DNA of 64,000 nt. Source: Rosa chinensis (taxonomy: Eukaryota; Streptophyta; Magnoliopsida; Rosales; Rosaceae). The DNA lies in the NCBI RefSeq assembly GCF_002994745.2, contig NC_037091.1, forward strand, positions 4,085,501 to 4,149,500, written 5' to 3'. The notes beneath the pieces were generated by a model. That model saw only the letters and a program-made list of their open reading frames with translations, was not told the DNA's origin and searched no databases. Positions within the stretch are counted from its first letter, which is position 1. The number at the start of each line of letters is the position of its first letter. The translations under genes and the position numbers were made by a program. This document shows positions 11,196 to 22,810 of this stretch, piece after piece.

Positions 11196-11471
11196 CACTT
11201 AAAAAAAATGTCCTTAAATGTCTATAAGGACTCTAAAAAAATGTCATTGTTTCTCTTCCCAAGCGTCCTCTAATGTCAACAACAACACTAGAAAAACGTC
11301 TTTACAACTCAAAGAAAACGTCATCTAATATCTACAAGGACACAAGAAAAACATCCTCGTATCTTAAAAAAAAAACGTCATCTAATGTCTACTAAGACGT
11401 TCAATAAACATTCTTTTATCTTTTACATGGCACAAAAAAAAAACATAATTACATAAAAGATTAATAACCAA
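11196..11471. repeat. Degenerate short tandem repeats
   Basis: Loose repeats of the type AAAACGTCATCTAATGTCTAC followed by AAGGACAC or AAGACG recur about every 50-60 bases (four or five partial copies). One contains CACTAGAAAAACGTC, which resembles the terminal and subterminal motifs of CACTA transposons. No second end was found, so a CACTA origin is only a suggestion. Confidence 0.45.
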
Positions 11472-11919
11472 ATTTATATATTAATGACCAAAATACAATA
11501 TCAATGAGGACAAAATTTCTAAAATACAAGTAACAATCCAATAAATAATTACTAACACTAATCTAACTACAACATATTAGTTCAAATTGTATTTGACAAA
11601 AAGTGACCTTAATGGGAGAATGCATTAGAATTGTGTAGGCTCAATAAGCATTATATGCTCACTAAGGTGTGATCGAGTCAAAGAACTGATGAATTGGGGA
11701 CATATTGAAAGATTTTTAGGCTGAGTTATAGTTTTCAAGCAAATTGGGGAAGAACAAGCTTCAGTTTAGGGTTTTAATCAAAACAGTTGAAACGGGAGAG
11801 CTGATCATGTTTTGGTTATATATGACTCATAAGCCAATACCAGCATGAAAATTGTACACTTTTTAAAACATAGGTTAGGTTCGGTCATTTGAGATTTGAA
11901 AATGACGAAACAGTAACGA
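11472..11919. repeat. Direct repeat R, right copy
   Basis: This is the second copy of the block at 8435-8886, same orientation, 3,037 bp downstream. Similarity stops on the right after GACGAAACAGTAACG. It shares blocks such as AGCTGATCATGTTTTGGTTA and GAACTGATGAATTGGGGACA with the left copy. Confidence 0.85.
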
Positions 11920-12484
11920 GATGATAAGCATCTAGACCGCAATATGTCTAGACCGTAAGTATCAATATGTCTGCTCATTGTCAAACATTCGACCACCTCC
12001 TGGAATTTATAAACATGCCAGTCAAATGAAGACAAACTGGCCAACAGAATAAAGAATGCTCTAAAGTCTAGATCTCGTAACTATGAAAGCAAGACTACCA
12101 CCTAATTTTGGATGAGATAAAAAGTATAATCCAAGGAAGGAGAAAGACTAAACAAGCATATGCTGCTATATTTTGTTCACTTTTAACAGATACAAAGCTG
12201 TCAATATATGATCCAGGAAAAGTGCTCATTAGATGATGAACTTTCATCACTGAATCAACCTGGTATCTAGTTGAGATTGGGACACTATTCTAAATACTAC
12301 AAGTGAAAAATAAAGCAAAAGAATAACAGATAACTAGTTAATCTGGTAGATGGTAAGGAACTAGTCCATATAACTAATCGCATCCACATGTCTGCGTCAG
12401 CAAAGTATATACTGTGGTCTTCATCATATGACTAGGTACTTCACAGCAACTGAATCAAATCATCGCTTAACCAGCTTCACTGAA
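11920..12484. other. 3' flank of GME
   Basis: Non-coding sequence between repeat R and the GME stop codon. It should contain the GME 3' untranslated region, since the gene reads leftward into it. I see no other gene. Confidence 0.5.
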
Positions 12485-14763
12485 TCACTCTTTCCCATCA
12501 GCGGCTCGAAGAGAGCCGAGTTGAACTGGTGCTTGTGTTCCTACTACTTTTGATGTGCCATAACCTGACACCTTAATTCCCTGAGCCTCCTCTTTCTCAA
12601 GTTGTTCCTTTATCCAAAAGTATGTTATCCTCAGCCCATCCTGTTGAAAGCATTGTTGAAACAGGCATCAGTTTAGCGGGTGAGGATTTTCTAAGTCGAT
12701 AGAGCAGCTAAATCACTTCTAACTGATCAACTATACCTTCAATTTCATAGTAGGGGCCCATCCAAGCTTCTCCTTAATCAAAGTGTTGTCTGAGTTTCGA
12801 CCACGAACACCCTCAGGGCCAGGAATATGGTGGATGGGAAGCTTCTTGTTCTCAATGCTTAGGACCATTTCAGCCATCTCATTCATGCTAACCATCTCAT
12901 CACTTCCAATATTTACCGGATCCCGGAAGTCAGACTTTGTCAATCTGAATGCAAGGAAAGTCAGATGTCAAACCAGTATATTTCCATTATCTCTTACCAA
13001 GATTCATCTGATTGATTTTCAAAGAAACCTAAAAAAAAAGACTAATAGTAATTCTGATGGTCAGTTGTACCAAGTATGGGATATGCAGGAATCAATCAAA
13101 GAGAATATCAAATATGCCTGTAAAGTTTAGGTCACTCACTTATGCGCCACAAAACAATAATAGTGGTACACTGAAAAGTGAGACGAGAGACAAAAAAGCT
13201 GGAACTATAAAGTGATAGTATAAGAAATAAACCATATATCTGCTTTGGAAGGCAGTTTTACCTCAGGACACCTTCTACACATTCATCAATGAAGGTGAAA
13301 GACCGAGTCTGTAGCCCGTCTCCCCACATCTCAAACCTATCAGTGGAAGTAAGGGTTTTTCTACAAAAAGCAGCAGGGGCCTTCTCTCTACCACCTGCAA
13401 AACAAATGACAAACAATATGCAGCCATGAATTTGCCAAAATACAGAAATGTGTGTACATGTCTTTGTATCAAGTCATGGAATAGTTTACAAAGCCCACCT
13501 TTCCAAGTGCCGAAGGGTCCATAAATGTTGTGAAACCGTCCAATCCGACATTCAATACTGAAATCCTTATTAAAGTGCTTGCATAATTCTTCAGTCATGA
13601 GCTTCTCCAAGCCATAGGCGTCTTGAGGCTATTCCACAAGCAAAGCATTTCAAAAATAAGGTTAACAGATTTCAAGTTGACTTTTATAGCATAAGCTTTC
13701 TGCGAAAGTAAAAACCTCTGCAGGCCAAGCATCAGACTCCTTCAAGCTCACATTAGTATCCAACTGTTTGAATTCAGGGTAAATGCAAGCACTAGAAGCA
13801 TAAAAGAACCTGCAAGCCATGATGAGAAGTTAATGGTTACATGAGTGAGAAGATAGGCATGCATACTCTCTTCCTTCCTAGCATACCCCACATTTTGCAG
13901 TAAGCGAAATGGTTAAGCTCATTGATATGAAGGGATGTTTTTATGTAACCAAAACTCAACAATACGACAAATTCTTGTCAACTATATGAAGCCTTCATAA
14001 AAGATGCATACCTTTCTGTCCCTAGAAGCTATCATATTAAGGATCACTAAAAAAGAAAATACCAAAAAAGACACTATTCTACTACATGTAACAAGTGGCA
14101 ATTGGATCTTCAGAACATATTCACACAGCAAAGAATAAATTGAGCCAAGTATAAAAAATACATAGAGATACAGTATGTGAAGACAATACGACTTCACAAT
14201 ATAACATATATAGATGAACAGATAATTTCAATGTTATCTAAAAAGCATGGAATCACACAGATTCATAGTGGGGACTAGTGGGGGGATTCCAATAGAAAAA
14301 TGCTGTGAAACATAAGTATCTAACTGACAAATCTAAAACAGAAAATTAATTAGAGGTAAACACACCTCTTAGCTCCATTGATCCTTGCTGCCTCGAGCAT
14401 ATTAAAGCTGATCATTGTGTTGTTATACATAATGACGGAATGGTTGGACTGAATGAACCCCATACCTCCCATGTCAGCAGCAAGGTTGAAAACATGGCTA
14501 ACACCAGCAGTAACCTTCAAACAGTTATCCATCACTCTAAGATCAACCAGATGGAACTCGTTACAGAACATGTCCTCGGTCATGTGCTCATTTTTCTTCC
14601 AGTCGGAAGCAATAATGTAATGACCCTCACTCTTTAGTCGCCTGGCAATGTGTGAAGCAATGAAACCACCAGCCCCCGTTACAGAAATCCGAAGCTTCTC
14701 AGAAGGCCAGTACGGTTCCCTCTCCAGGTTCTCATATGTGTACTCACCGTATCTACTTCCCAT
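12485..14763 (-). CDS. GME: GDP-D-mannose 3',5'-epimerase
   Basis: Six coding exons on the minus strand: 14763-14366, 13809-13716, 13628-13499, 13394-13262, 12944-12737, 12640-12485. All junctions are GT..AG and keep frame, giving 1,119 nt and a 372-residue protein. The family converts GDP-D-mannose to GDP-L-galactose in the cytosol, a committed step of plant ascorbate synthesis that also feeds cell-wall polymers. The N terminus MGSRYGEYTYENLEREPYW leads into an SDR Rossmann fold with the NAD-binding GAGGFIASH motif (about residues 31-39). The active-site Cys lies in SSACIYPE (Cys141), and the SDR Tyr/Lys pair is in YGLEK (Tyr169, Lys173). The C terminus ends GSLRAADGKE. Length is within a few residues of the Arabidopsis enzyme as I recall it. 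An acceptor one base before the ATG (TATTACAG|A) implies an intron in the 5' leader. Confidence 0.97.
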
Positions 14764-15840
14764 TCTGTAATATTCAAATCCATAAGAGAGATAAGAGAAA
14801 AGACCTTACAACATCTGTACTTAAACCACACAGCAAATGGAATTGCAACTGTTCTCCTAAAGAATGCCTACTTGTAGCATTTAAACAATGAAGTTCTTAA
14901 ATATTAAAATCTACCTTAAGCCAACATGTGATTATGCTCAAGCCTCTTCTTGTTTTCAATATAACAACACAGGCTGCTTAAATTTGAACGAGGAAGCTAC
15001 TCTAGTGCTATTTTCCGTTTATTCTTGTGCTAAAACCAAGAAGGCCAAGAATATTACAGTAACAGTTCATTTCAACAAATATTAGCAAGTTCCATCGTTA
15101 AACAATGACTATACAAGTATCATTGAAACAGAAACAGCTCTCATAGCATACAATAATGGTTCATTTAAACTGAAATTGACAATATCAGTAAAGTGACAAT
15201 GTGGGAATGGGATAGTGCAAAAGTACTGGGATTAGTGGTATGTACCAAAAACCTATAAGAAAACAAAGAATTGTTGTGCTGACTAATTAAGGAATCAGTA
15301 AGCAAACGCAACTTATTTTAACAAGAAGTAACACAACCTAATATGCAGTTCTTTTTAGTTTAGCCTTTCTCATTGAAGTAAGAAAATGAAAATATTCCGA
15401 GTATGTGCCACAAATACAATGCACTACACGAATACGGTATGCTAATAAGAACACATTCCTCTAACGCCATGCCATAGCATCACCTTGAAACACCAACTAG
15501 AGCGGCTACCATCGTAAAATGAACATGAATCAAAATGAAAGAAGCAACCAATAAGAAAATCAAAATATAGAACAGAGCATCCATCCAATACAACCCCCAA
15601 AACACATGAATTTAAATGAAAAAGAAAAAAAAAGAGAGACAGAACTCAACTATATAATTGTCCCAGAATCAAAAACTTGCATAGATGAAAGCACACCCAT
15701 CAGTAAAACAATGGTAGTGAAGCCTGAAGCCATAGAGCAACAGAAACAATATAACGAAAGGCAAGAAAATACTACAGAACGCTAAAAAATTATTTGAAAA
15801 CCAAAGAGTGCCCGGATTACGAACCTCGCAAGCTTGAGAG
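14764..15840 (-). other. Probable 5'-leader intron of GME
   Basis: On the minus strand a canonical acceptor (TTGAATATTACAG) ends one base before the GME start codon, so the leader must be spliced. A plausible donor (GCTTGCGAG|GTTCGTAATC) lies at about 15828. That would make an intron of about 1.06 kb with a short non-coding exon to its right. The stretch shows no protein-coding signal of its own. The acceptor is seen; the donor choice is inference. Confidence 0.5.
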
Positions 15841-16111
15841 TCTTTGAACAAACAAAAAGAGTTTTGTAAGATGGAAATAGGATCATAGATCATGCCCAGA
15901 ACTATAAATAGAGCAAAAAATAAATATCAAAAATATTAATCCAAATTTCTTAGGTGGCGATGTGGCATTCTATAATTGGACTAAAGCCCGTCAATTATTA
16001 CATTCTCGGGAACAGAGCGTCCCTTATCTTCTCTTTCACAACCAACTACCTTAACCAACACTTGGCGCCATTTCTGAAAGACAGAGAGAGGAGTGTCACT
16101 GTAAAACGACC
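15841..16111. promoter_or_regulatory. Divergent promoter between GME and the kinase-like gene
   Basis: GME reads left and the kinase-like gene reads right from this short interval. TATAAATA at 15903-15910 is a canonical TATA box on the plus strand, about 200 bp before the kinase-like start codon. On the opposite strand it reads TATTTATA, a weaker match. The two genes therefore share at most a few hundred bases of promoter. No GME-specific element was identified. Confidence 0.5.
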
Positions 16112-19100
16112 ATGCTCCTCGCGCCACCACCTGATTGGCTCCTTCCGGTTGGTCGAATTTACAGACCCAACTCACCAGCACCGATCAGAACTCGGACTCG
16201 GACGACTCGGCTGTGCTGTAGAGCGAGCCTGATCACCAACTCGGACTCGTTCGAGGTGGGTCGACTCATTGGCAGCTATGGCTTCATGAACATCACTAGG
16301 TATACACTTGTGCTCAAACACCACTCTCAGTTTTGGTACCATTTTCAAAATTGCATGTTTTTATTGTTGGTTGCTGAGAAATTGAAGTAAAAAAAAAAAA
16401 AAAAAATCTACTTTCGATTCTCAACTTTTAACCTTTGCTTGCTTGGTAGTTTCCCCGTTTAATTAATGAGGTTCACTAAAACTGCAGAATCAGATTGAAC
16501 TTGAAGCTTGATAATCTTCAATTGAGTAGCCAAGGTCAAATCTTGAAACAAACCCCAATCTTCAGCTTGAATATTTAACCTCCCCACTACGAATGATCAT
16601 ATCCAGTAGTAATCATCCCAAATACCAATAGCACCACTTGAAGAACCTTGAACCATCAACATTCAACTTGAAATGACCCAAAGGAGGTTTACACCAGGCC
16701 AACATTTCGACTTTAAAGTTCTTTTCACTAGCAGATTTGCTAGTAGGAATTAATCATTCAGAAGCATATCTGGCTGAGGATAGATTTGGAAAGAAAAAAA
16801 TTGAATAAAAAGTAACTTTACATCTCCATTTCCAGATGAACCAGCAAACCACGATGAAGATCATTTTGTTTTTTTTTAACTGACAACCTACCTTCTGTTT
16901 GATATTAGCCCATAATCCAACCAGTCCAATTGAAAGAGAAAGAATTGATCTATCTAACCTGGACGTCAATGTTTTTCCAAACCTGCCTGGCTCTTGAACA
17001 CGTCACGAAGCAGGTGAAACATGTTTTCCATCTGGTCAGGATAAACATGACAACTTGGTGTAGTAGTGTTTCTTTTAAACATCTGTTCATTAGTGAGAAG
17101 TCTTCCATGAACAAGCAACCAAGTGAAAATTTTAAGTCAAAGACCAGATCTCTTTCCATCTATAATCACTTAATCAGGAAGCTCACGATTCATATAGAGG
17201 TCCTGATAGGCAGATTTGACTGAGAAAATGCCACTAGATGTATTACATTCCCATGTAAATTTTTCATTATCACCAAAAAGAGATATAGGATTACTACTAA
17301 TAATCTTCACCACATCAGCAGGGAGATGAGAATGAAGTTTTGGATGGTTCAATTATCTTCCCTGCTAAAAATACTAAACAACATCATTCGAGTTGCTTGC
17401 TTGGTATTTCATAACATACCAAATGGAAAAAGAAAAAAAAAATTTGAGGAAATAATCTGACTTTTGTAGTTCTACTTGAAACCTACTTGAATTGTTTTCT
17501 TGGTTTGAGTTTTAGTTGACTTTGGTTTCAAATCAGTAGAAAGATATGTTATTTTCCCTCCTCTTTGTCTGAAACAGCTTTTCAGGATCCCCAGGCACAG
17601 ATAATGAATACTCATCTGGAGATTTGGGGCAGTTGAGGGTTCAAGATGTAGGAGAAGGCAGTGTAAAGATCAGGTACATTCTAACTTTCTAAAAGAATAT
17701 ATCATTCTGGTAGGGCACGACTACATCTTCTCCTAAACTTCAGCCATCTGATTCTCCTACATTAACTACATAGGCTGTTTTGATTCTTGTGTATCAGTTT
17801 AGATTATAGCTGTAAATAGGATTTATTGGCAGCATTGTAACCGTAGCAGCTAGCTGCATATATATGTGTATCCTTGCAGATATCAATACATTGAAAACTT
17901 ACTTTCTACAGCTTTGCCTTATTAATCACTAGTAGAAAGGAAAAACTGAGAGGAAAAAAGAGCTTTGTAATGGAAAAACACCAAAACAGTTTATCGTAAG
18001 TTTCATGGTAGTTGAGGATGATACACTTTGGAAGGAGATCACTGTATCACTGCTATACACAGCTATGATTGGATATAAACACGTGAATATGTGGACATGG
18101 AAAACACTATGAAGAATCATGCTCTTCATGGTTGCTTGCACTCATTTTTTTGTTGCCTCACTAGCAAAATAACCCGACTAATGGAGTTGAGCATGGCACC
18201 ACTAATGGGAATGAATGTAGCTACTAAGAACTTAAGTACTGAGTGAAGTTTGGTATACTTAGGGCCTCAGTGACTGAACATAGAAGTTTGAGAAAAGTAG
18301 CCAAAAGCAGTTTGTGATGTGACTATCAATAAGTTATGTCTGGTCCCTCCTCCTAGATGCTAATAGTACTCATGGCAGTTCTTTTGCAGGCTATATGATG
18401 GGAGAGTTACTCAGGGTCCACTGAAAGGGACTCCAGTTGTTTTTAAGGTAATATCGTTAATCACTCTCATCCTCCGTACTTACAATTCGATTTTCCAGAT
18501 TTATATGTTGACTACTTTGAATTGACTACTAGAATTTTAAACCATGAAGGTTTATCCTGGACAAAGGGCCGGTGGAATTGAGGCTGATATGATGGCTGCT
18601 AATGAGCTAAATGCTCACACATCCCTTCAGGTAATACAAGTTGTTATTTAGATTCTCCTATGTATGATTTTATGTGCCTTTCCCTAATTACAATGCAGAT
18701 CAGTACTAAAAGAGATCCCATTATTATTTATTTTTTTAATATTTTTATTGATTCTCTCCTTTTTCCTTCGTTTGCAGGACAGTTCAGATGGTATCTGCCA
18801 GAATCTTGTGACACTCATAGGTGGGTTTGAAACAAGAACTGGGGAGCAGGTTTGTTTTTGGAATTTTATATTAAAACTTAGCATATAAAAGGAGGTTGTT
18901 AGTTCTGTTTTGTACTAACAATGAAGAAGTTATTATGTGCAGTGGCTGGCTTTTCGCAGTGACGGGAAATATAGTGCGGCAGATTATGCAAAAGTTATGA
19001 GTGAAAGAGTTTCAAAAAGCCGTGCTGGGGGAGGACAGGTTTGGAATAAGTTTGAACAAGAGGAAACAATCAAACGCAGAAGATACTTTGTTACCAAGTT

Positions 19101-21806
19101 GCTTCAGGGTACGATGAGAGGTCTAGCATACATGCATGATCGTGAAAGGTTACACCAGAGTCTGGGACCAGCTTCTGTTATTCTTAAGTATGTTGCTCTG
19201 AAACATTCAATATGCTTCATAAAGATTATTATTTGTGTTTGTCAGGTCCACCCTGTGGTATCCTACTCATATTTTCTTAACTATTGGCAGCACAATTGTA
19301 GAGAGAGAGGCCATATACTTAGTACCAAGACTTCGGGATCTAGCCTTTTCTGTTGACATTAGGTAAGCAAGGTTTTGGCCAATCTACTGTTCTTTATTGG
19401 GTTCTGAAGCATACAAACAAGTAGTAGTTGATTGCTTTTCTCTAACAAGTACTATCAAGTAGCAGAAAAGATCAATAGTGGATATCTACAAACATTAGGA
19501 TTGATTGGACTACCTTATCACTGTTGCATATCTAAACACATAGTTTCCTAGGTATTCAAATCTAGAAGGGAGGCCTGGACTACTGTCAGAGGGACTTTGG
19601 AGACGAGCATCTACTGCTGGTGCCTTCACACCTATGGATAAAAGAGCATTTGGACTAGCAGATGACATGTGAGTTGATGCAACTTGGCTTCGTTTTAGAG
19701 TTTGAGTTAGCTTCATATTCGTCATACTAACTTTTTAATCTCTTCATGCAGATATGCAGCAGGTCTTTTCTTTGCATACTTGGCATTTGTTCCATTTTGT
19801 GAAGAAGGCACAATGGATGGTCTTTCGTTGCAAGTAAGCTTCAATGTTACCATAACTTTCTTTTGTTTTTGGAATTTGGATTGTATTTTATTTTCCTTGC
19901 ATGTTTGATTGATGTAGGACAAAACAAAATGGATACCGCATAAGCTATATATTGTGGTGGCTATATATAGACAAAGACATTAGTCAATAAGTAATTAGTT
20001 AGAAGAACAGTAGAGAAGAAGATAATGACCCAAATAGATTGACTTATAATAGTTTCTTAGACTAAAACTTCTAAGTTTTCTGTCTGTAACTCTCAAGTGA
20101 CAACCTTTTATAACTGGCTGCCCAACTGTTAGGTTGTTTTTCCCGTTTAAATTATCAGGAACATTCTCTTCTAACAAAAGTGCTCTTCGTCGCAAACTTG
20201 GGCTTCCCAAATGATAGTTCTTGTCTTACCAAGTTCTTTCATCAGTGAGAGTCATATTAGCAAGTCTTCTAGAAATAATTGTTTATTTTGTGAACTTGCA
20301 GAGGCTTTTGGAGAGCACTTTCCAACTTGATATTGGAGCAACAAGAGAGTAAGATACTTTTGATGTCATATGAAAGTTCTCTGTATGTTAGAACTTTCCC
20401 ACAGTAATGTTTTAGCCCTATCTCAGTCATCCCAGAGTCTGATGCAGCTAACATTTTTAAAATCTTCTGATCAATCCTGATTTTCCATTCTGCATCATTG
20501 CTACTCAGTTGGACAATATGGATTATTAAATCTTGGTTCCTAGCCAAATTTGCGTATTTTGCATAACAGTTAATCATCTACTACATTTTCTGCAATATAA
20601 AAAATGGGGTTGCTAAAGACCTCTAAAACAGTGTCCAAGTTTTGCGTGTTAATTTTTCATTTAGTCAATAACATAAAAGTCTGGTCCTATTGTGGCTTTG
20701 TATTGCTTCTGCTTCTGTTGCTTAATGTTTCCCGGCTACCCTGTTTTGGCAGATACTGTTTAGCAGATGACGGGCTATTAGATGCTGTGAAATTCCTGGA
20801 TCTTGGAGATGGTGCTGGTTGGGAGTTACTCCAGGTTCTCTTTCATTAACAGCTGAACAATGGTTTCAGACTACTTTCAGTACTATTTCATCATTATTTG
20901 ATGAAAGTCAATATGATCTAAGTTAGTGTAAATGTATGTCTATTTTGGTAGTCACTTCAAAAACATCTATATTTTTTGGATCCTTTAAAAATGACATATC
21001 TGAATTTCAGTAGTTAGCATGAACAGTGTGAAATTACAAATAGTTAGCATGTCCAAGAAAAGAATGGCTACTTCAGAACCTGTTCCGGGGAGACTATTCA
21101 AGCAAGGCTCCCTTCTAGGCATTTGATAGGTTATAATGTGACAAATTTTCCCATCTGAGGCAATTGAAGGGTCAGCATAAAGATACACATTCCCTCTTTT
21201 ATCATGTGTGGCTCCACATGATTATATTTCACAACAAAATTGTGCTGCTTGATTTACTTGGAAATTGGCTGTGTACTATGTATTTTTTTACTTGCACATT
21301 CCGCTTCTTCTATGTGATTCCAGGATGTACACTAAGCATTGTTGGTGAGTCCTGCATTACCAGATAAGGGTGCCTCCAATATCTCTAAGTAAAAGTAAAA
21401 CAAAAATGTAACAGGATGGACTGATGGATGTGGTTTTCTTCCCTACTTTCATACTTTCCAAAATCTGGTCTCAAGAATTCTGCTTACTCCATATTTTCAG
21501 GATCCTTCGACATATGACATGTTTATATCAGAATTGCAGTAATTAGTTGATTCATGAACAGACCCAATAATTGTTAGCATGTCTAAAAGATTATTGCTAT
21601 TCTATAGCCATTTGTGTGAGATTAATAGAAGCTCCAAGATATAGAAGAAGTTATTACCAATGCTATTCTGCACTTCCGTGTCGCTTGCATATTTTTCTAA
21701 AACAATGTTTCACTTGGTTTAGGCAATGCTGAATCCTGACTTCCGGAAACGGCCGATGGCACAGACTGTACTCAATCATCGATTCATGACGGTGGGTGTT
21801 CTTTGA
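16112..21806 (+). CDS. Protein kinase-like protein with degenerate catalytic loop, possibly plastid-targeted
   Basis: Twelve exons join in frame with GT..AG sites: 16112-16299, 17578-17673, 18390-18447, 18550-18630, 18778-18849, 18943-19187, 19291-19362, 19552-19668, 19752-19833, 20302-20348, 20753-20834, 21723-21806. Total 1,224 nt, 407 residues. The first 45 residues are rich in Arg, Ser, Thr and Pro with almost no acids (MLLAPPPDWLLPVGRIYRP), like a chloroplast transit peptide. A kinase-like fold follows: a glycine-loop-like GRLIGSYGF, the lysine of VVFKVYPG and a helix-C glutamate in AANELNAH. Where HRD-x-K-x-x-N should be, the sequence is LHQSLGPASVILN, without the catalytic Asp and Lys. 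In place of DFG there is RDLAFS. The C-lobe ends NPDFRKRPMAQTVLNHRFM, typical of kinases. A pseudokinase is likely. I do not recognise the exact family. Intron 1 holds an antisense LINE remnant. Exons 8-12 are duplicated downstream. Confidence 0.85.
16500..17360 (-). mobile_element. Decayed LINE ORF2 3' part in intron 1 of the kinase-like gene
   Basis: Reading the minus strand from right to left, pieces of a non-LTR retrotransposon ORF2 appear in the right order. First comes the pre-zinc segment NEKFTWECNTSSGIFSVKSA (about 17,270-17,210). Next is a zf-RVT segment WLLVHGRLLTNEQMFKRNTT (about 17,130-17,070), ending HLLRD and then, in another frame, CSRARQVWKNI. Then an IWKWRCK block appears. 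Last is an RNase H start like WCKPPLGHFKLNVDGS near 16,710-16,650. Several frameshifts separate the pieces, so it is long dead. I found no clear target duplication or poly(A) tail. Confidence 0.75.
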
Positions 21807-22060
21807 GATTTTAGACCACAGAATTTGATCTGCTGTTGTTGTATGATAGACATGGATCATCAAGTGAACTATGTATAGGTGATATTTCTTTGTAGTAAGA
21901 GTACCTGTATGTATGCTGCATTATCAATATCAATTAAGCTCTCATTTTGCTATTGTATTCAGTACTGGGGAATCGTTCATCTACACCCAAAATTAGGGGA
22001 GTTAACTTGATTTTGGCTTCAGTTATGTGCGATATAACTTTTTAGTAATCAAAACAAGAG

Positions 22061-22280
22061 CAACTTCATTCCTATTATTTCAAGAAGAAATAACTACAGT
22101 CTCCTAATGAACAGACTTTCCTAAAGACAACTTCATTCCTATTATTACCATTTCAAGAAGAAATAACTAGAGTCTCCTAATGAACAGACTTTCCTAAAGA
22201 CAACTTCATTCCTATTATTACCAATTTAAGTTCCTATTATTAACGACACTCTCCTATTTAGAAAATTTTTCCATAGACAA
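22061..22280. repeat. Short tandem repeat, 67-73 bp unit, about 2.4 copies
   Basis: The unit begins CAACTTCATTCCTATTATT and continues through AAGAAGAAATAACTA and TCCTAATGAACAGACTTTCC. Copies start at 22061, 22128 and 22201, and the third is partial. A weaker fourth echo (TTCCTATTATTCC) lies near 22285. It sits in the gap 3' of the kinase-like gene (21807-22448), which otherwise shows no gene. Confidence 0.85.
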
Positions 22281-22448
22281 CGTTGTTCCTATTATTCCAA
22301 GGATACTCTTCTAAAACACCTACAAATCCCTATATATATTGTCATCTGGACCGTCCATCTTAGATCATCTTAGCTATAAATTCAGTCTCTCTAGAACCCT
22401 CTCTCTCTCTCTCGGCGTTGTAGTCAATTCTGGAGCTCGAACCACCAT

Positions 22449-22810
22449 ATGGTTTCGATCAGACACCCTCCTGCACTAAGCAAATATAACCTTCAGATCA
22501 GTTATGGTGGAAAATTTGTCAGTGATGAAAACTCTTGGCAAGACTATGAGGGTGGAGAAGTAGTTTTTGTTGATGATCTTGTAACAAAAGAGGCGAGTTG
22601 GATGTGTTTAAGGATATCATAACAAAGCTAGGTTATCAAAACTCCAAAATTTGGCACAGGTCGAAAACTGGACGTATTTTAGAAATTACAGATACCCAGT
22701 TTGTCACTAAACTGATTAGTGAATTGTCTGCTGATCGAGAGTTGAAAATTTTTCTTGTTGATGCAGGAGCATCAGAGGGTGAATCAAGTTCTCAAGATCA
22801 CAAATGCTAG
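22449..22810 (+). pseudogene. PB1-like N-terminal domain of a Mutator-like transposase, frameshifted
   Basis: From the ATG at 22449 the frame reads KYNLQISYGGKFVSDENSW and then DYEGGEVVFVDDLVTKE. It breaks near 22590, and the adjoining frame continues ELDVFKDIITKLGYQNSKIW to DRELKIFLVDAGASEGESSS and a stop at 22808-22810. The order YGG-F-V, Y-x-GGEV, a D/K-rich turn, DII-x-x-LGY and a VF/IFLVDAG strand matches the PB1-like domain at the N terminus of many plant MULE transposases. A one-base shift is needed to join the halves. No transposase core or zinc finger follows, so this is an isolated, dead fragment. A short CT-rich leader (22390-22415) precedes it. Confidence 0.65.

Noticed and set aside
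8435..11919. Repeat R copies as LTRs of a retrotransposon enclosing the triplicated ORF
   Set aside because: The copies lack TG..CA ends, no primer-binding site or polypurine tract is visible next to them, there is no target duplication, and the interior shows no gag or pol.
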